DNA of 64,000 bases from Chryseobacterium sp. Lineage in GTDB: Bacteria > Bacteroidota > Bacteroidia > Flavobacteriales > Weeksellaceae. Of this stretch, positions 17,299 through 26,110 are shown in pieces. Position 1 is the stretch's first letter. The number at the start of each line of letters is the position of its first letter. The notes beneath the pieces were generated by a model that saw only the letters and a program-made list of their open reading frames with translations, made no database searches and was not told the DNA's origin. Both the position numbers and the translations under genes were made by a program. The stretch is from NCBI RefSeq assembly GCF_008831505.1, contig NZ_CP044507.1, forward strand, positions 2,294,001-2,358,000, in the 5' to 3' direction.

Positions 17299-18168
17299 TT
17301 AGTACATTTTAACTTCCCTTTGGTAAAGGTTGTATTTTTGAAGTCCTTCTTTATCCACGATCATCTGTCCCAAATGGGTACAGGAAAAACGTATAAAGCC
17401 GTGCGCGATGCCGAAGGTGCGTTCATTGACGAGAAAATACAGCACACGTGTGAAGGGGTAGGACATATTGGCAAGACTCTGTGTATCCGGAGTGGTAATT
17501 TTCCCGTTATGGCTTACCGGAAGAATCTTCACCTGCGACCTTAAACTGTCGGCTTCCTGTGAGTAGGGTCTGCTTAATGTATTGAGACCTATGACACCGA
17601 TCTTACCCGGATACTTTTTCAGTTCACCAATGATATTGCGGTTTCCGCTGATAATGGAATACTGTAAATCCGAGGCTTTTTTTCCAAGTTTCTGTGCAAT
17701 GAAATTCAGATTACTGGCATTTGTTCCGTCAAAAATAAGTTGTTTATCCGGAGATTCCATGGCTGCAGAAATCTCTTCCATCGTAAGGGCAGAGCGTTCA
17801 GAATCCTTCGGCACAATAAATACCAGGGCATCCGCCGCAAATTTTGCGGGTTCATACTTAGACTCGGTCACCCTTTCAAACTCATCTATCTCGGCTGGCG
17901 AAAGGTCTCGGGACATTACAGCTACTTTTGCCCTGCCCTGAAGCAAATCCAGAAACCCTAAATCTTCTTTACGCACCTCTACCTTTACTTCGGTATCGGG
18001 ATAATGTATCATGTATCCGTCTGCCAGTGCTACTGTCACGCTTTGAAATGATTCATCTGTGAACACCGTCAGCTTGCCCTCATGATAGTTCTGAACAGTA
18101 GGCTCTGCCTTCTTCTTGCAGCCAAACAACATGGCGGACAGCATTATGATAAATATATTAATCCTCAT
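17299..18168 (-). CDS. PstS-like phosphate/anion-binding lipoprotein
   Basis: 289 residues with lipobox LFGC (Cys17) and a periplasmic binding protein type 2 fold, as in PstS of phosphate transporters (LTVFTDESFQSVTVALADGY; AVMSRDLSPAEIDEF; ALVFIVPKDSE). No pstC, pstA or pstB is nearby, so it may serve sensing or another carrier rather than a standard ABC importer. Its ATG overlaps the end of the preceding 65-residue gene by 11 bases, showing translational coupling. Near the exbB-tonB genes. Confidence 0.75.
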   Translation of the reverse strand: MRINIFIIMLSAMLFGCKKKAEPTVQNYHEGKLTVFTDESFQSVTVALADGYMIHYPDTEVKVEVRKEDLGFLDLLQGRAKVAVMSRDLSPAEIDEFERVTESKYEPAKFAADALVFIVPKDSERSALTMEEISAAMESPDKQLIFDGTNASNLNFIAQKLGKKASDLQYSIISGNRNIIGELKKYPGKIGVIGLNTLSRPYSQEADSLRSQVKILPVSHNGKITTPDTQSLANMSYPFTRVLYFLVNERTFGIAHGFIRFSCTHLGQMIVDKEGLQKYNLYQREVKMY

Positions 18169-18355
18169 TACGGTCCTGTCTTAATCTGTGAACAGCTCTG
18201 AAAATCCTGAAACCACCATACACTATGAGTAAGGCTCCAAGCGCATAGGCGATATTGGGTTCGAGCGGAATGAAAAACCAGAATTTCAGTATTACAAATA
18301 CACCAAGAATAATGTAGAAAATCCCGGCGAGAATGGATAACCAGTTGAATAACAT
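18158..18355 (-). CDS. Small two-helix membrane protein, unknown
   Basis: 65 residues with two hydrophobic segments (about 5-27 and 35-52) and a charged tail ending RQDRNED. No family recognised. Its 3' end overlaps the PstS-like gene, so the two are coupled. A TATTTTTG box ends 4 bases before its ATG, so the transcript may be nearly leaderless. Confidence 0.65.
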   Translation of the reverse strand: MLFNWLSILAGIFYIILGVFVILKFWFFIPLEPNIAYALGALLIVYGGFRIFRAVHRLRQDRNED

Positions 18356-18359
18356 ATTA

Positions 18360-18367
18360 CAAAAATA
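18360..18367 (-). promoter_or_regulatory. -7 box directly before the small membrane protein gene
   Basis: TATTTTTG on the minus strand, placed right after the tonB terminator. It would restart transcription for the downstream genes. Confidence 0.45.
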
Positions 18368-18370
18368 TAA

Positions 18371-18400
18371 AAAATAAAAAAGAGAAGCGATTGCTTCTCT
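18371..18400 (-). terminator. Terminator of the exbB-tonB unit
   Basis: Stem AGAGAAGC/GCTTCTCT with loop GATT; the A-rich plus-strand side gives a U tract for the minus strand. Confidence 0.8.
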
Positions 18401-18424
18401 CTTATTTGATTATAGAATAAAATA

Positions 18425-19264
18425 CTATTCGAATGCCATCGTTAACGGCAGCCTGTATCTTGAACGTACACTCTGTCCGTTTACCTTGGCAGGTGTCCAC
18501 TTGTTCTTGATAGATCTGATTGTTCTCTCAGCCTCCGCATTAAAGTCTCTGTTTGGACCTTTAGCTACTACATCAGTGATGGATCCGTCCCGTTCAACTA
18601 CGAAAGTAATGTCGGCCTTGATTTGTCCACCTTCACCTTCGAAGTCCGATCCGTCAAAGTTACTCATTACCTTCTGTCTGAAAGCCTTGAGACCGCCGGG
18701 GAACTCAGAAGACTGGTCTACCGTATCATAAACTTCCGTTGTACTCACTTTCGGTGCTTCAATCGTCGCAGCCTTAGTACCGGTTGATGGTGGTGGCGGC
18801 GGCGGCGTGTAGCTTGGTGTTTTCACCCCTTCCTGATTCTGAAGACCTGTGGTTGTTTCCAGCTGCTTTGAAATTGGCGGCGGTGGTGTTTCTACCTTCG
18901 GCGCTTTTTTCGGTTCAGGTACAACGTTCTGGATTACCTCCTGCTTAGGTTCCTCTTTTGGTGGCGGTGGCGGTGGTGGTGGTTCTTCCTCCTTAGGTTG
19001 TTCCAGAATTACATCTTCCTGAATAATTTCAATAAGTTTTGCATCTACTTCCTGTTTAGCTTCAGCATTCATCTCCTGAATTTTAAGGATGACGAATGGA
19101 GTTAAAGCTAAAACAAGAAAAAGAACGGTACCTCCTATAAAGGATCTGGTGAGTACTTTCCTGTAACTGTTACGCAGATCGTAGGCACCATACTGTTTAT
19201 TTCTGTTCTCAAATACAATCTCATCTAAGGTTAGATTAGGACTGTAGTTGTTATCATCTGCCAT
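18425..19264 (-). CDS. tonB: Energy transducer TonB
   Basis: Carries proton-motive energy from ExbB/ExbD to outer-membrane TonB-dependent transporters. 279 residues: a cytoplasmic head typical of Bacteroidota (FENRNKQYGAYDLRNSYRK, about 17-36), one transmembrane helix (about 38-60), a Pro/Glu/Lys-rich periplasmic spacer with runs of seven and six prolines (about 95-165), and the C-terminal TonB fold (about 190-279) ending SRYRLPLTMAFE. Last gene of the exbB-exbD-exbD-tonB unit, 23 bases after the second exbD. Confidence 0.94.
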   Translation of the reverse strand: MADDNNYSPNLTLDEIVFENRNKQYGAYDLRNSYRKVLTRSFIGGTVLFLVLALTPFVILKIQEMNAEAKQEVDAKLIEIIQEDVILEQPKEEEPPPPPPPPKEEPKQEVIQNVVPEPKKAPKVETPPPPISKQLETTTGLQNQEGVKTPSYTPPPPPPSTGTKAATIEAPKVSTTEVYDTVDQSSEFPGGLKAFRQKVMSNFDGSDFEGEGGQIKADITFVVERDGSITDVVAKGPNRDFNAEAERTIRSIKNKWTPAKVNGQSVRSRYRLPLTMAFE

Positions 19265-19287
19265 TTCTTTTCTTTTTATGGTTAGAT

Positions 19288-19851
19288 TTAATTGTTCGCT
19301 GCAGGTGCTGCTGAGCCACCTACTTTTCTGTCATAAACAGCCTGCTCCCAGGGTTTAACGTCGGTAACACCGTACATCTCACTGTTGGTGATGGCCATTT
19401 CATCCAGAATATCAACAAAGTTCTTATAAACCGCATCATCGGTAGGTTTTATAATAACTGTAAATTTACTCTGGTCTGCTGCTCTGGCTTTTGCCTGCTT
19501 AATGATATTCCTTATTCCTTCGCGGTCGAAAGAAGTTTCATTAAGTGTTGCGTCTGTCAGACTTGTATTATCCTGCTGATGCCAGAAAATCCTGTTGTCC
19601 TTGCCAATTAGCAGAGAAATTGAATTGGATAATTTGATTTCCGTATTAGGCTTTGGCTCATTTACTTTCGGCTTAGCCGGAAGTCCCAGGTCCATTACAT
19701 TCGGTTTATTAAAAGTTGTAACCAACATGAAGAATGTAATCAAAAGGAACGCCAAGTCCACCATTGGGGTAAGATCCACGTGAGGTACCTGCTTCTTGGA
19801 GCGCACCTTGCCGCCTTTCCCGCTACTGTCTTTTACTTGTACTTCTGCCAT
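19288..19851 (-). CDS. exbD: Biopolymer transport protein ExbD/TolR (second copy)
   Basis: 187 residues: short cytoplasmic tail, one transmembrane helix (about 29-48) beginning DLTPMVDLAFLLITFFM, whose Asp32 is the proton-carrying residue of the family, then a periplasmic domain. It differs from the preceding ExbD in length and sequence, so the two may form a mixed dimer. Four bases separate the two exbD genes. Confidence 0.93.
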   Translation of the reverse strand: MAEVQVKDSSGKGGKVRSKKQVPHVDLTPMVDLAFLLITFFMLVTTFNKPNVMDLGLPAKPKVNEPKPNTEIKLSNSISLLIGKDNRIFWHQQDNTSLTDATLNETSFDREGIRNIIKQAKARAADQSKFTVIIKPTDDAVYKNFVDILDEMAITNSEMYGVTDVKPWEQAVYDRKVGGSAAPAANN

Positions 19852-19855
19852 TTCT

Positions 19856-20461
19856 TTATTCTTGTGCTGTTTCCTGACTCGTTATTAACCAGAACTTCAA
19901 GAAGTCTATATCTCTCAATCCTTCAAACAGGGCTTTCACCTTCGGATATTTGGTCTGGGTATCTCCTTTAATCGCTAACTTATAGTCCGGGTTTACAGCC
20001 AAACTTTGCTGCACCCAGTCAATAAGCTGTTTATTCGTACTGTCCATCGGAATTCCGGTGGGGCTCTTATAGGCCTTACGGTCCTCAGCAGACAGATTCA
20101 GGAAACCTTTAAGCTGATTCATTGGTACCCCGATGGCCTGAACCTGTGAAAAGGCGGCTTTCTCCGGGTCCGTGAATTTCATACCATACTTCTCTCCCAT
20201 ATTATCCAGCAGCTGCATTCTCTCGCTGCCGTTTTCCACAGGTGTAAAATAGAACTTTCCGTCTGGTGTGCTCAGAATAGTCATTAAACTGGCATCCGGA
20301 AGAAGTTTTTCAGATATAGAAGATGGCGTGGTTATCGTCTCAACATCAGGTTTCGCAAACTGAGCCGTGAGGATAAAGAACGTAAGGAGTAGAAATGATA
20401 CATCGGTCATCGCCGTCATATCCACCCTTATATTATGTCTTTTTGGTTTGACTCTCGCCAT
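19856..20461 (-). CDS. exbD: Biopolymer transport protein ExbD/TolR (first copy)
   Basis: 201 residues with the same plan: MTAMTDVSFLLLTFFIL (conserved Asp20) and a periplasmic domain longer than usual. Works with ExbB as the stator of the TonB system. It follows exbB after an 81-base gap that contains a hairpin (20496-20524); the next exbD starts four bases after its end. Confidence 0.93.
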   Translation of the reverse strand: MARVKPKRHNIRVDMTAMTDVSFLLLTFFILTAQFAKPDVETITTPSSISEKLLPDASLMTILSTPDGKFYFTPVENGSERMQLLDNMGEKYGMKFTDPEKAAFSQVQAIGVPMNQLKGFLNLSAEDRKAYKSPTGIPMDSTNKQLIDWVQQSLAVNPDYKLAIKGDTQTKYPKVKALFEGLRDIDFLKFWLITSQETAQE

Positions 20462-20490
20462 TATATTTTATTTTATTATTAAACTTCACC

Positions 20491-20524
20491 TAAAAGGACC
20501 ATTAAACTTTGGGTACAATGGTCC
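20491..20524 (-). other. Hairpin between exbB and first exbD, possible attenuator
   Basis: GGACCATT (20496-20503) and AATGGTCC (20517-20524) pair perfectly with a 13-base loop; on the minus strand the stem is followed by UUUUA. It could act as a weak terminator or RNA-stability element lowering expression of the distal genes relative to exbB. Inference from structure only. Confidence 0.5.
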
Positions 20525-20542
20525 CCCAACATCTGGAATCTC

Positions 20543-21412
20543 TTAGTGAAATTCAGCAAATGACTGCTGGATAGACATAGCGATTTCATCGATCTTAAAT
20601 GTCAGTCCGTCAATTTTGGAAGTAAAATAGTTGTAAAGAATAATCGCAACAGCAGAAGTACCAATACCTAAAGCAGTATTAACAAGTGCTTCGGAGATAC
20701 CGATAGAAAGTGCTGCTGAATCTGGCGTACCACCACCGGAACCCAGCGCATCGAACGCCTTGATCATCCCGATTACCGTACCAAGAAGTGCTACAAGCGT
20801 TGCAACTGTACCCAGTGTAGAAAGGATCATCATGTTCTTCTCCAGCATTGGCATCTCAAGAGTTGTAGCTTCTTCGATTGATTTGTTAAGAGCTACCATT
20901 TTCTGCTCTTTATTCATTGTCGTATCGTGTGAAAGCGCTTTGTAAGTTGTAAGACCCTCCTTAACAACGTTACCTACGGAACCCTGCTGTCTGTCGCATT
21001 CTTCAATAGCTTCATCAATTTTATTCTGGTTAAGCAGCCTTCTAACAGTAAGTACAAAATTATCAACGCTAGAAGCACCTGAAGCTTTTCTTAAAACCAA
21101 AGCCCGCTCAATAGCGAATACAATAACGATAATCATAAATGCGATCAGAATTGGTACGATTGGCCCCCCCATGTAGATAATCCCCATAAATCCGTCACCA
21201 GGATGAAGCTCCTTAGTTTCCAAACCGGAAAATGCCACTGAAGGAAGTCCTTCCAGCCTTGGATCTGCTTTAAAATTACTTGGATTTCCAAGAACAAATA
21301 GATAAATGGCAACACCTATCAATAGAAGGATAGGAATAATTAATGCAGGATTTAAACCTCCTACTTTTTTAGCAACTACTTGCTCCCCATTGTTTGAAAC
21401 ATTCATTTCCAT
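20543..21412 (-). CDS. exbB: MotA/TolQ/ExbB proton channel protein
   Basis: 289 residues. Hydrophobic helices near 22-42, 78-98, 196-220 and 240-262; the last two hold the family signature (STLGTVATLVALLGTVIGMI and SIGISEALVNTALGIGTSA). It forms the pentameric inner-membrane proton channel that drives TonB through ExbD. First gene of the unit. The 259 bases upstream are very AT-rich with no clear TAnnTTTG box that I could place with confidence. Confidence 0.93.
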   Translation of the reverse strand: MEMNVSNNGEQVVAKKVGGLNPALIIPILLLIGVAIYLFVLGNPSNFKADPRLEGLPSVAFSGLETKELHPGDGFMGIIYMGGPIVPILIAFMIIVIVFAIERALVLRKASGASSVDNFVLTVRRLLNQNKIDEAIEECDRQQGSVGNVVKEGLTTYKALSHDTTMNKEQKMVALNKSIEEATTLEMPMLEKNMMILSTLGTVATLVALLGTVIGMIKAFDALGSGGGTPDSAALSIGISEALVNTALGIGTSAVAIILYNYFTSKIDGLTFKIDEIAMSIQQSFAEFH

Positions 21413-21671
21413 ATTTAACTAAATTATAATTGTTATTTTTTTTAAAATTTATGCCGTAAAATAAAAGCAAATATTATTATCACGCAAACTTTTTAGCCTA
21501 TCACCACGATAGAAAAGCTAATGTTAATGATAATTAATATTGTCAAATTATTAATCTGAAAGGCAAAAAAGCGGGAAATTTAGTCCCTACGCCCAAAATC
21601 GTTAAAAAATACGAAATATTAATTCATTTTTTTATTGATTTCGCAACAAATTACTGTCCTTATTACAGAAA

Positions 21672-24600
21672 TCAGACGACAATATTAACTATTTTATTCC
21701 GAACAATAATTACTTTTTTGGGCGAATTACCGCCGAGTTGCTGAATGGTTCTTTCGTCCTTCATCACCTCAGTCTCAATTTGCTCTGTATCCAAATCGGT
21801 ACCAAGACTTATCTTAAACCTCATCTTGCCGTTAAAACTTACTGGATATTCAAAATTGGCCTCAGTCAGATATTCTTCCTTCAGATCCGGAAAGGGAACA
21901 GTTTCAATGGAATCAGTATGTCCCATTACACTCCACAACTCTTCGCAAATGTGTGGTGCATAGGGGGAAATTACAACTGCCAAAGGTTCCAGGATTTTAC
22001 GTTTGCTGCATTTAAGCTTCTGCAATTCATTTACAGCGATCATGAAGGATGAAACGGAAGTATTGAACGAAAAATTGTCCAGATCGTAAATTACTTTCTT
22101 TATTAAAGTATGCAATACCTTGTATTCTTCCTTAGTTGGCTCGTCCTCAGACACATCTATATCGTCGCCATTGAAATACAGGTTGTAGAATTTCTTCAGG
22201 AAACCATAGACACCAGTCAGTCCCTGAGTATTCCACGGTTTACTCTGCTCCAGTGGACCCAAAAACATCTCGTAGAGACGCAGACAGTCGGCACCGTACT
22301 CTTCGCAGATTTCATCCGGATTCACAACGTTATATTTGGACTTGGACATTTTCTCCACTTCACGTTCGGTTATGTACTTCCCATCTTCCAGAATAAATTC
22401 AGCATCCGCAAACTCGGGACGCCACTTTCTGAATGCCTCAACATCCAGTTCATCGGTGGCACCTTTCAGAAGGGAAACATCCACATGAATCTTCTGAAAA
22501 TTATGGTGATAAACATTAGGATTTACGTCGACCGAACGGTATCCTTTCTTCTGTGCGTAAGCATCCAACTGTAATATTGTATCGTACAATTGACGTTCCT
22601 CATCTGTTAAACCTTCGTTGTTGTTACCTTTAATCTTAATCGCTAACAAATTTTCCCAATTCCTGTCATATAATTCCTTAATTTGTCTACTGAAAAGAAT
22701 ACCACAATCGTTATGTACAGAGATTGTTCCTGAACCATCTTCCATCACGTACAAAGGAGCATACCTAAATACAAATGCACTCATTCCCAGAATCATTCCC
22801 TGGTTAATCAGCTTTTTAAACGGTTCTTCATGGCTGATATAGCCTCTGTCCTTCAGGAACATATTCCAGAAACGGGCGTAAAGCAAATGGCCGGTCGCAT
22901 GTTCGCTTCCTCCGATATAAAGGTCTACCTGACCCCAATAGTCTGCTTTTTCCTTATCCACAAATACATCTTCATTGGCTGGGTCCATATACCGTAAGAA
23001 GTACCAGGAACTTCCGGCCCAACCGGGCATGGTAGACAGTTCCAGCGGGAACACGGTGCTCCCGTCTATGCGGTTGGTGGCCACTACTTCCTGATGAACC
23101 TCATCCCAGGCAAAGATTCGGGCATTTCCCAATGGCGGATCACCGTCTTCGGTGGGCAGATATTTCTCCACTTCCGGCAGTTCAAGCGGCAATGCAGAAG
23201 TGGGCAGAGTATACGGCATTCCGTCCTTATAGTACACCGGTACGGGTTCACCCCAATAACGCTGACGCGAAAAGATAGCGTCACGCTGCCGGAAGTTAAT
23301 CTTGCCATGCCCTATACCACGGTTTTCAATCTCATCAATGATCTTTATTTTGGCCAAATCGTAAGTCAGGCCATTCAGAAATTCGGAGTTGACGCATACG
23401 CTGTCTTTACTGTCGTAGCTTTCAACCTGAATATCCTGATCATTTTGAATCACATTTATAATTTCGAGGCCAAACTTCACAGCAAAACGGTGATCGCGCT
23501 CGTCATGAGCCGGTACAGCCATCACTGCGCCGGTACCGTAGCCCATCAGAACGTAGTCCGAAATGTAGACAGGCATTTTCTTATCGGTGAAAGGGTGCCG
23601 CACATAACTTCCCGTGAAGGCACCGCTCACATTCTTAACATCAGTCATACGGTCACGCTCCGTTTTCCTGGAAGTTTCCTCCCGGTAGTTATTTACTTCT
23701 TCTCTCTGCGAATCAGTGGTCAGAAGATCAACCAGTGGATTTTCCGGAGCGAGGACGATAAAAGTAGCACCAAATATTGTATCCGGACGGGTGGTAAACA
23801 CCTCAATGGAGGTATTTGCAGTTTCCGTCTCAAATCTTAGTGATGCACCCTGCGATTTACCGATCCAGTATTCCTGAGAATCCTTAAGAGGCTGTGGCCA
23901 GTCAATATTCTGTAAACCCTGCAGCAGACGTTCAGAATAGGCGGTGATGCGCATGCTCCACTGCATCATTTTTTTCTGGAAAACCGGAAAACCGCCGCGT
24001 TCCGATTTACCGTCCTTTACCTCATCATTGGCAAGTACGGTACCCAGGCCCGGACACCAGTTTACTGTAGTTTCGGCGCGGAAGGCCAAACGGTAATTCA
24101 GCAGAATTTCCTGCTTACGGACTTCGGAAGCTTCCTGCCAGTCAGCAGCGGTCAGGCTTAGATTTTCATTCTGAAACGCAAAAAGCTGATCTGTCCCATG
24201 ATTATTAAGATGTTCAATAAGAGTGGAGATGCGCTCGGCTTTATCTGTGCTGCGGTTATACCAGGAGTGGAAGAGCTCAATAAAGATCCACTGTGTCCAT
24301 TTGTAATAGGAAGGTTCGGAAGTTCGTACTTCACGGCTCCAGTCAAAGGAAAAGCCGATTCGGCGCATCTGTTCCTCATAGCGTGTTATATTCTGCTCTG
24401 TGGTTACTGCCGGATGCTGGCCGGTCTGTATGGCGTACTGTTCCGCCGGAAGACCAAAACTGTCGTAACCGATAGGGTGCAGCACATTGAAACCCTGATG
24501 CCTTTTATATCTTGCGAAGATATCGGACGCAATATATCCAAGTGGATGACCTACATGTAGACCTGCTCCGGAGGGGTACGGAAACATATCCAGGGCATAG

Positions 24601-24698
24601 AACTTAGGCTTGCTGCGGTCTTCCGACGTTTTATAGGTTTGATTTTCCTGCCAGTATTTTTGCCATTTACGGTCGATCTGCTGATGATTGTAAAACAT
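21672..24698 (-). CDS. leuS: Leucyl-tRNA synthetase with an extra insertion
   Basis: Class I synthetase for leucine, 1008 residues. The HIGH motif is HVGH (48-51) and KMSKS lies near 783. The editing (CP1) domain contains TTRPDTIFGATF and the conserved MAVPAHDERDHRFA. Between GMILGMSAF (about 635) and HVDV (about 737), a region that is short in related enzymes as I recall them, there are roughly 90 residues rich in Asn, Asp and Lys, about 70 more than expected. The remainder is ordinary. Monocistronic, with a TAAATTTG box 24 bases upstream. Confidence 0.95.
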   Translation of the reverse strand: MFYNHQQIDRKWQKYWQENQTYKTSEDRSKPKFYALDMFPYPSGAGLHVGHPLGYIASDIFARYKRHQGFNVLHPIGYDSFGLPAEQYAIQTGQHPAVTTEQNITRYEEQMRRIGFSFDWSREVRTSEPSYYKWTQWIFIELFHSWYNRSTDKAERISTLIEHLNNHGTDQLFAFQNENLSLTAADWQEASEVRKQEILLNYRLAFRAETTVNWCPGLGTVLANDEVKDGKSERGGFPVFQKKMMQWSMRITAYSERLLQGLQNIDWPQPLKDSQEYWIGKSQGASLRFETETANTSIEVFTTRPDTIFGATFIVLAPENPLVDLLTTDSQREEVNNYREETSRKTERDRMTDVKNVSGAFTGSYVRHPFTDKKMPVYISDYVLMGYGTGAVMAVPAHDERDHRFAVKFGLEIINVIQNDQDIQVESYDSKDSVCVNSEFLNGLTYDLAKIKIIDEIENRGIGHGKINFRQRDAIFSRQRYWGEPVPVYYKDGMPYTLPTSALPLELPEVEKYLPTEDGDPPLGNARIFAWDEVHQEVVATNRIDGSTVFPLELSTMPGWAGSSWYFLRYMDPANEDVFVDKEKADYWGQVDLYIGGSEHATGHLLYARFWNMFLKDRGYISHEEPFKKLINQGMILGMSAFVFRYAPLYVMEDGSGTISVHNDCGILFSRQIKELYDRNWENLLAIKIKGNNNEGLTDEERQLYDTILQLDAYAQKKGYRSVDVNPNVYHHNFQKIHVDVSLLKGATDELDVEAFRKWRPEFADAEFILEDGKYITEREVEKMSKSKYNVVNPDEICEEYGADCLRLYEMFLGPLEQSKPWNTQGLTGVYGFLKKFYNLYFNGDDIDVSEDEPTKEEYKVLHTLIKKVIYDLDNFSFNTSVSSFMIAVNELQKLKCSKRKILEPLAVVISPYAPHICEELWSVMGHTDSIETVPFPDLKEEYLTEANFEYPVSFNGKMRFKISLGTDLDTEQIETEVMKDERTIQQLGGNSPKKVIIVRNKIVNIVV

Positions 24699-24722
24699 TA
24701 TTCCTTATTATCAATGAGTTTG

Positions 24723-24730
24723 CAAATTTA
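24723..24730 (-). promoter_or_regulatory. -7 box for leuS
   Basis: TAAATTTG on the minus strand. Confidence 0.5.
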
Positions 24731-24811
24731 AGGCATTGCAGGCAAACTACACCCATAACCGCGACTGAAAGCGCTCAGCTCTCTATAATAAACCAATTTG
24801 GCTGCAGCGCA

Positions 24812-24835
24812 TAAAAAAACCCTTCCGAAGAAGGG
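24812..24835 (-). terminator. Terminator of lipocalin-like gene
   Basis: Stem CCCTTC/GAAGGG with a UUCG tetraloop on the transcribed strand, followed by a U tract (seven As on the plus strand). Confidence 0.85.
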
Positions 24836-24858
24836 CTTCAGTGCGGTTATGAAATTAT

Positions 24859-25311
24859 TTACTGAACACGCACCATGGTGTAAACCTGGGATTCGTAAGT
24901 ATCCGCGTTCAGGTCTATCTCCTCAATCTTAAGGTTCATAGTGGTATCGGTAAGATCAGAAATCTTGCCTGTGTCCTGTCCGGTAAGGTAATTAATTACA
25001 ATATCACCGGTTTTAGGATTATACTGATAATTGATGGTGCTCTGGAATGCGATATGACAGGTTGTGAACGTATCGTCTTGCCTAAGCACACTTCCGGTAT
25101 TATCTTCATTAAAAGTCCAGCGGGAAAGTTGCTGGCAATCCGTATACCAGTAGGTCTCGGAGTTGGAGCCGGTACTGTCTACAGTAGTTTCCACCATCTT
25201 TACAGGTTTCCAGACACCGGTAATCCTGGACTTTACTACCTCATCATCATCACAGTTCATCAGGAAACTAAATGCGAAAAATGCAGCAATTAATAAAAAT
25301 ATCTTTTTCAT
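24859..25311 (-). CDS. Lipocalin-like domain lipoprotein
   Basis: 150 residues: signal sequence with lipobox FLMNC (Cys20), then a small beta-rich domain beginning ITGVWKPVKMVET and with WTFNEDNTGSVL, as in the lipocalin-like families of Bacteroidota. Two further cysteines (in YTDCQQL and TTCHIAF) may form a disulfide. Ligand unknown. Monocistronic with a clear terminator. Confidence 0.75.
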   Translation of the reverse strand: MKKIFLLIAAFFAFSFLMNCDDDEVVKSRITGVWKPVKMVETTVDSTGSNSETYWYTDCQQLSRWTFNEDNTGSVLRQDDTFTTCHIAFQSTINYQYNPKTGDIVINYLTGQDTGKISDLTDTTMNLKIEEIDLNADTYESQVYTMVRVQ

Positions 25312-25498
25312 GAAATTTATTTAAGGCGTTAAAAGTAATAAATATTTTAAAGATTCAAATGTTTTTATTCGGGTTCCGGTCATTAAAGGTGTTATTTTTA
25401 CGCTAAATTCATTTGCAGGACTTTAAAGTGGTAACACCGACCGTTCCATCTAATCACCTGCAAGCAAATCAGCAACCACCTTTTCCGAAAACAGGCAC

Positions 25499-26110
25499 AT
25501 GGAATACTCAAAAGAATTTAAACAGGCGCTCAGTACCTTTACACCCGCCGAAAAGGACAAACTCATCTTCCGGCTCCTGAAAAAGGATAAAATCCTTTCG
25601 CAAAAACTGTACTTTGAACTAATTGATCCTGAAAACACCGACGACAAACGTATAAAGATGGAAACCTACATTGTACAGGCGGTAGCGCAGGCAGCTAAAA
25701 ATCACCGAAATCCGAAACTGTTCCTGCAGTTAATACGTAAGATAAGCGCAGCAATCACCGAACATGTAAAAATTACAACGGATAAATTTGGGGAAGTTTC
25801 CCTTAATCTTCTGCTCATCTCCGAGGTGCTGAAACAACCACAGCGTTATGGCGACACCCATAAACTGCATATTTATCTGCTGAACAAAATACTCAGGATG
25901 CTTACGCTGACAATAAAACTTGACCCTGATTATTATATTGACCTGGCGGAACTGTACCGGCTGATCAGGGATCAATTAACAGCAAATACTCAGCTCAATT
26001 CACTCAGTAATCGTATAGGCCTTAATCCCGATTGGCTGGAACCGGACTTCATTCCGGAAAATATTGCGGACACTTACAGAAGTATAAAAAACCGCGGACT
26101 ACTCCGATAA
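25499..26110 (+). CDS. Hypothetical protein, all-helical, unknown
   Basis: 203 residues, soluble, predicted largely helical and rich in Leu, Lys and Ile (TPAEKDKLIFRLLKKDKILS near the start). I do not recognise a characterised family. No signal peptide or membrane segment. Its 3' end overlaps the end of waaA on the other strand by 12 bases. The 187 bases upstream contain no confident promoter box. Confidence 0.65.
   Translation: MEYSKEFKQALSTFTPAEKDKLIFRLLKKDKILSQKLYFELIDPENTDDKRIKMETYIVQAVAQAAKNHRNPKLFLQLIRKISAAITEHVKITTDKFGEVSLNLLLISEVLKQPQRYGDTHKLHIYLLNKILRMLTLTIKLDPDYYIDLAELYRLIRDQLTANTQLNSLSNRIGLNPDWLEPDFIPENIADTYRSIKNRGLLR

Noticed and set aside
23094-23840. 248-codon open frame on the plus strand within leuS
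   Set aside because: Antisense shadow of leuS with no recognisable domain or promoter.
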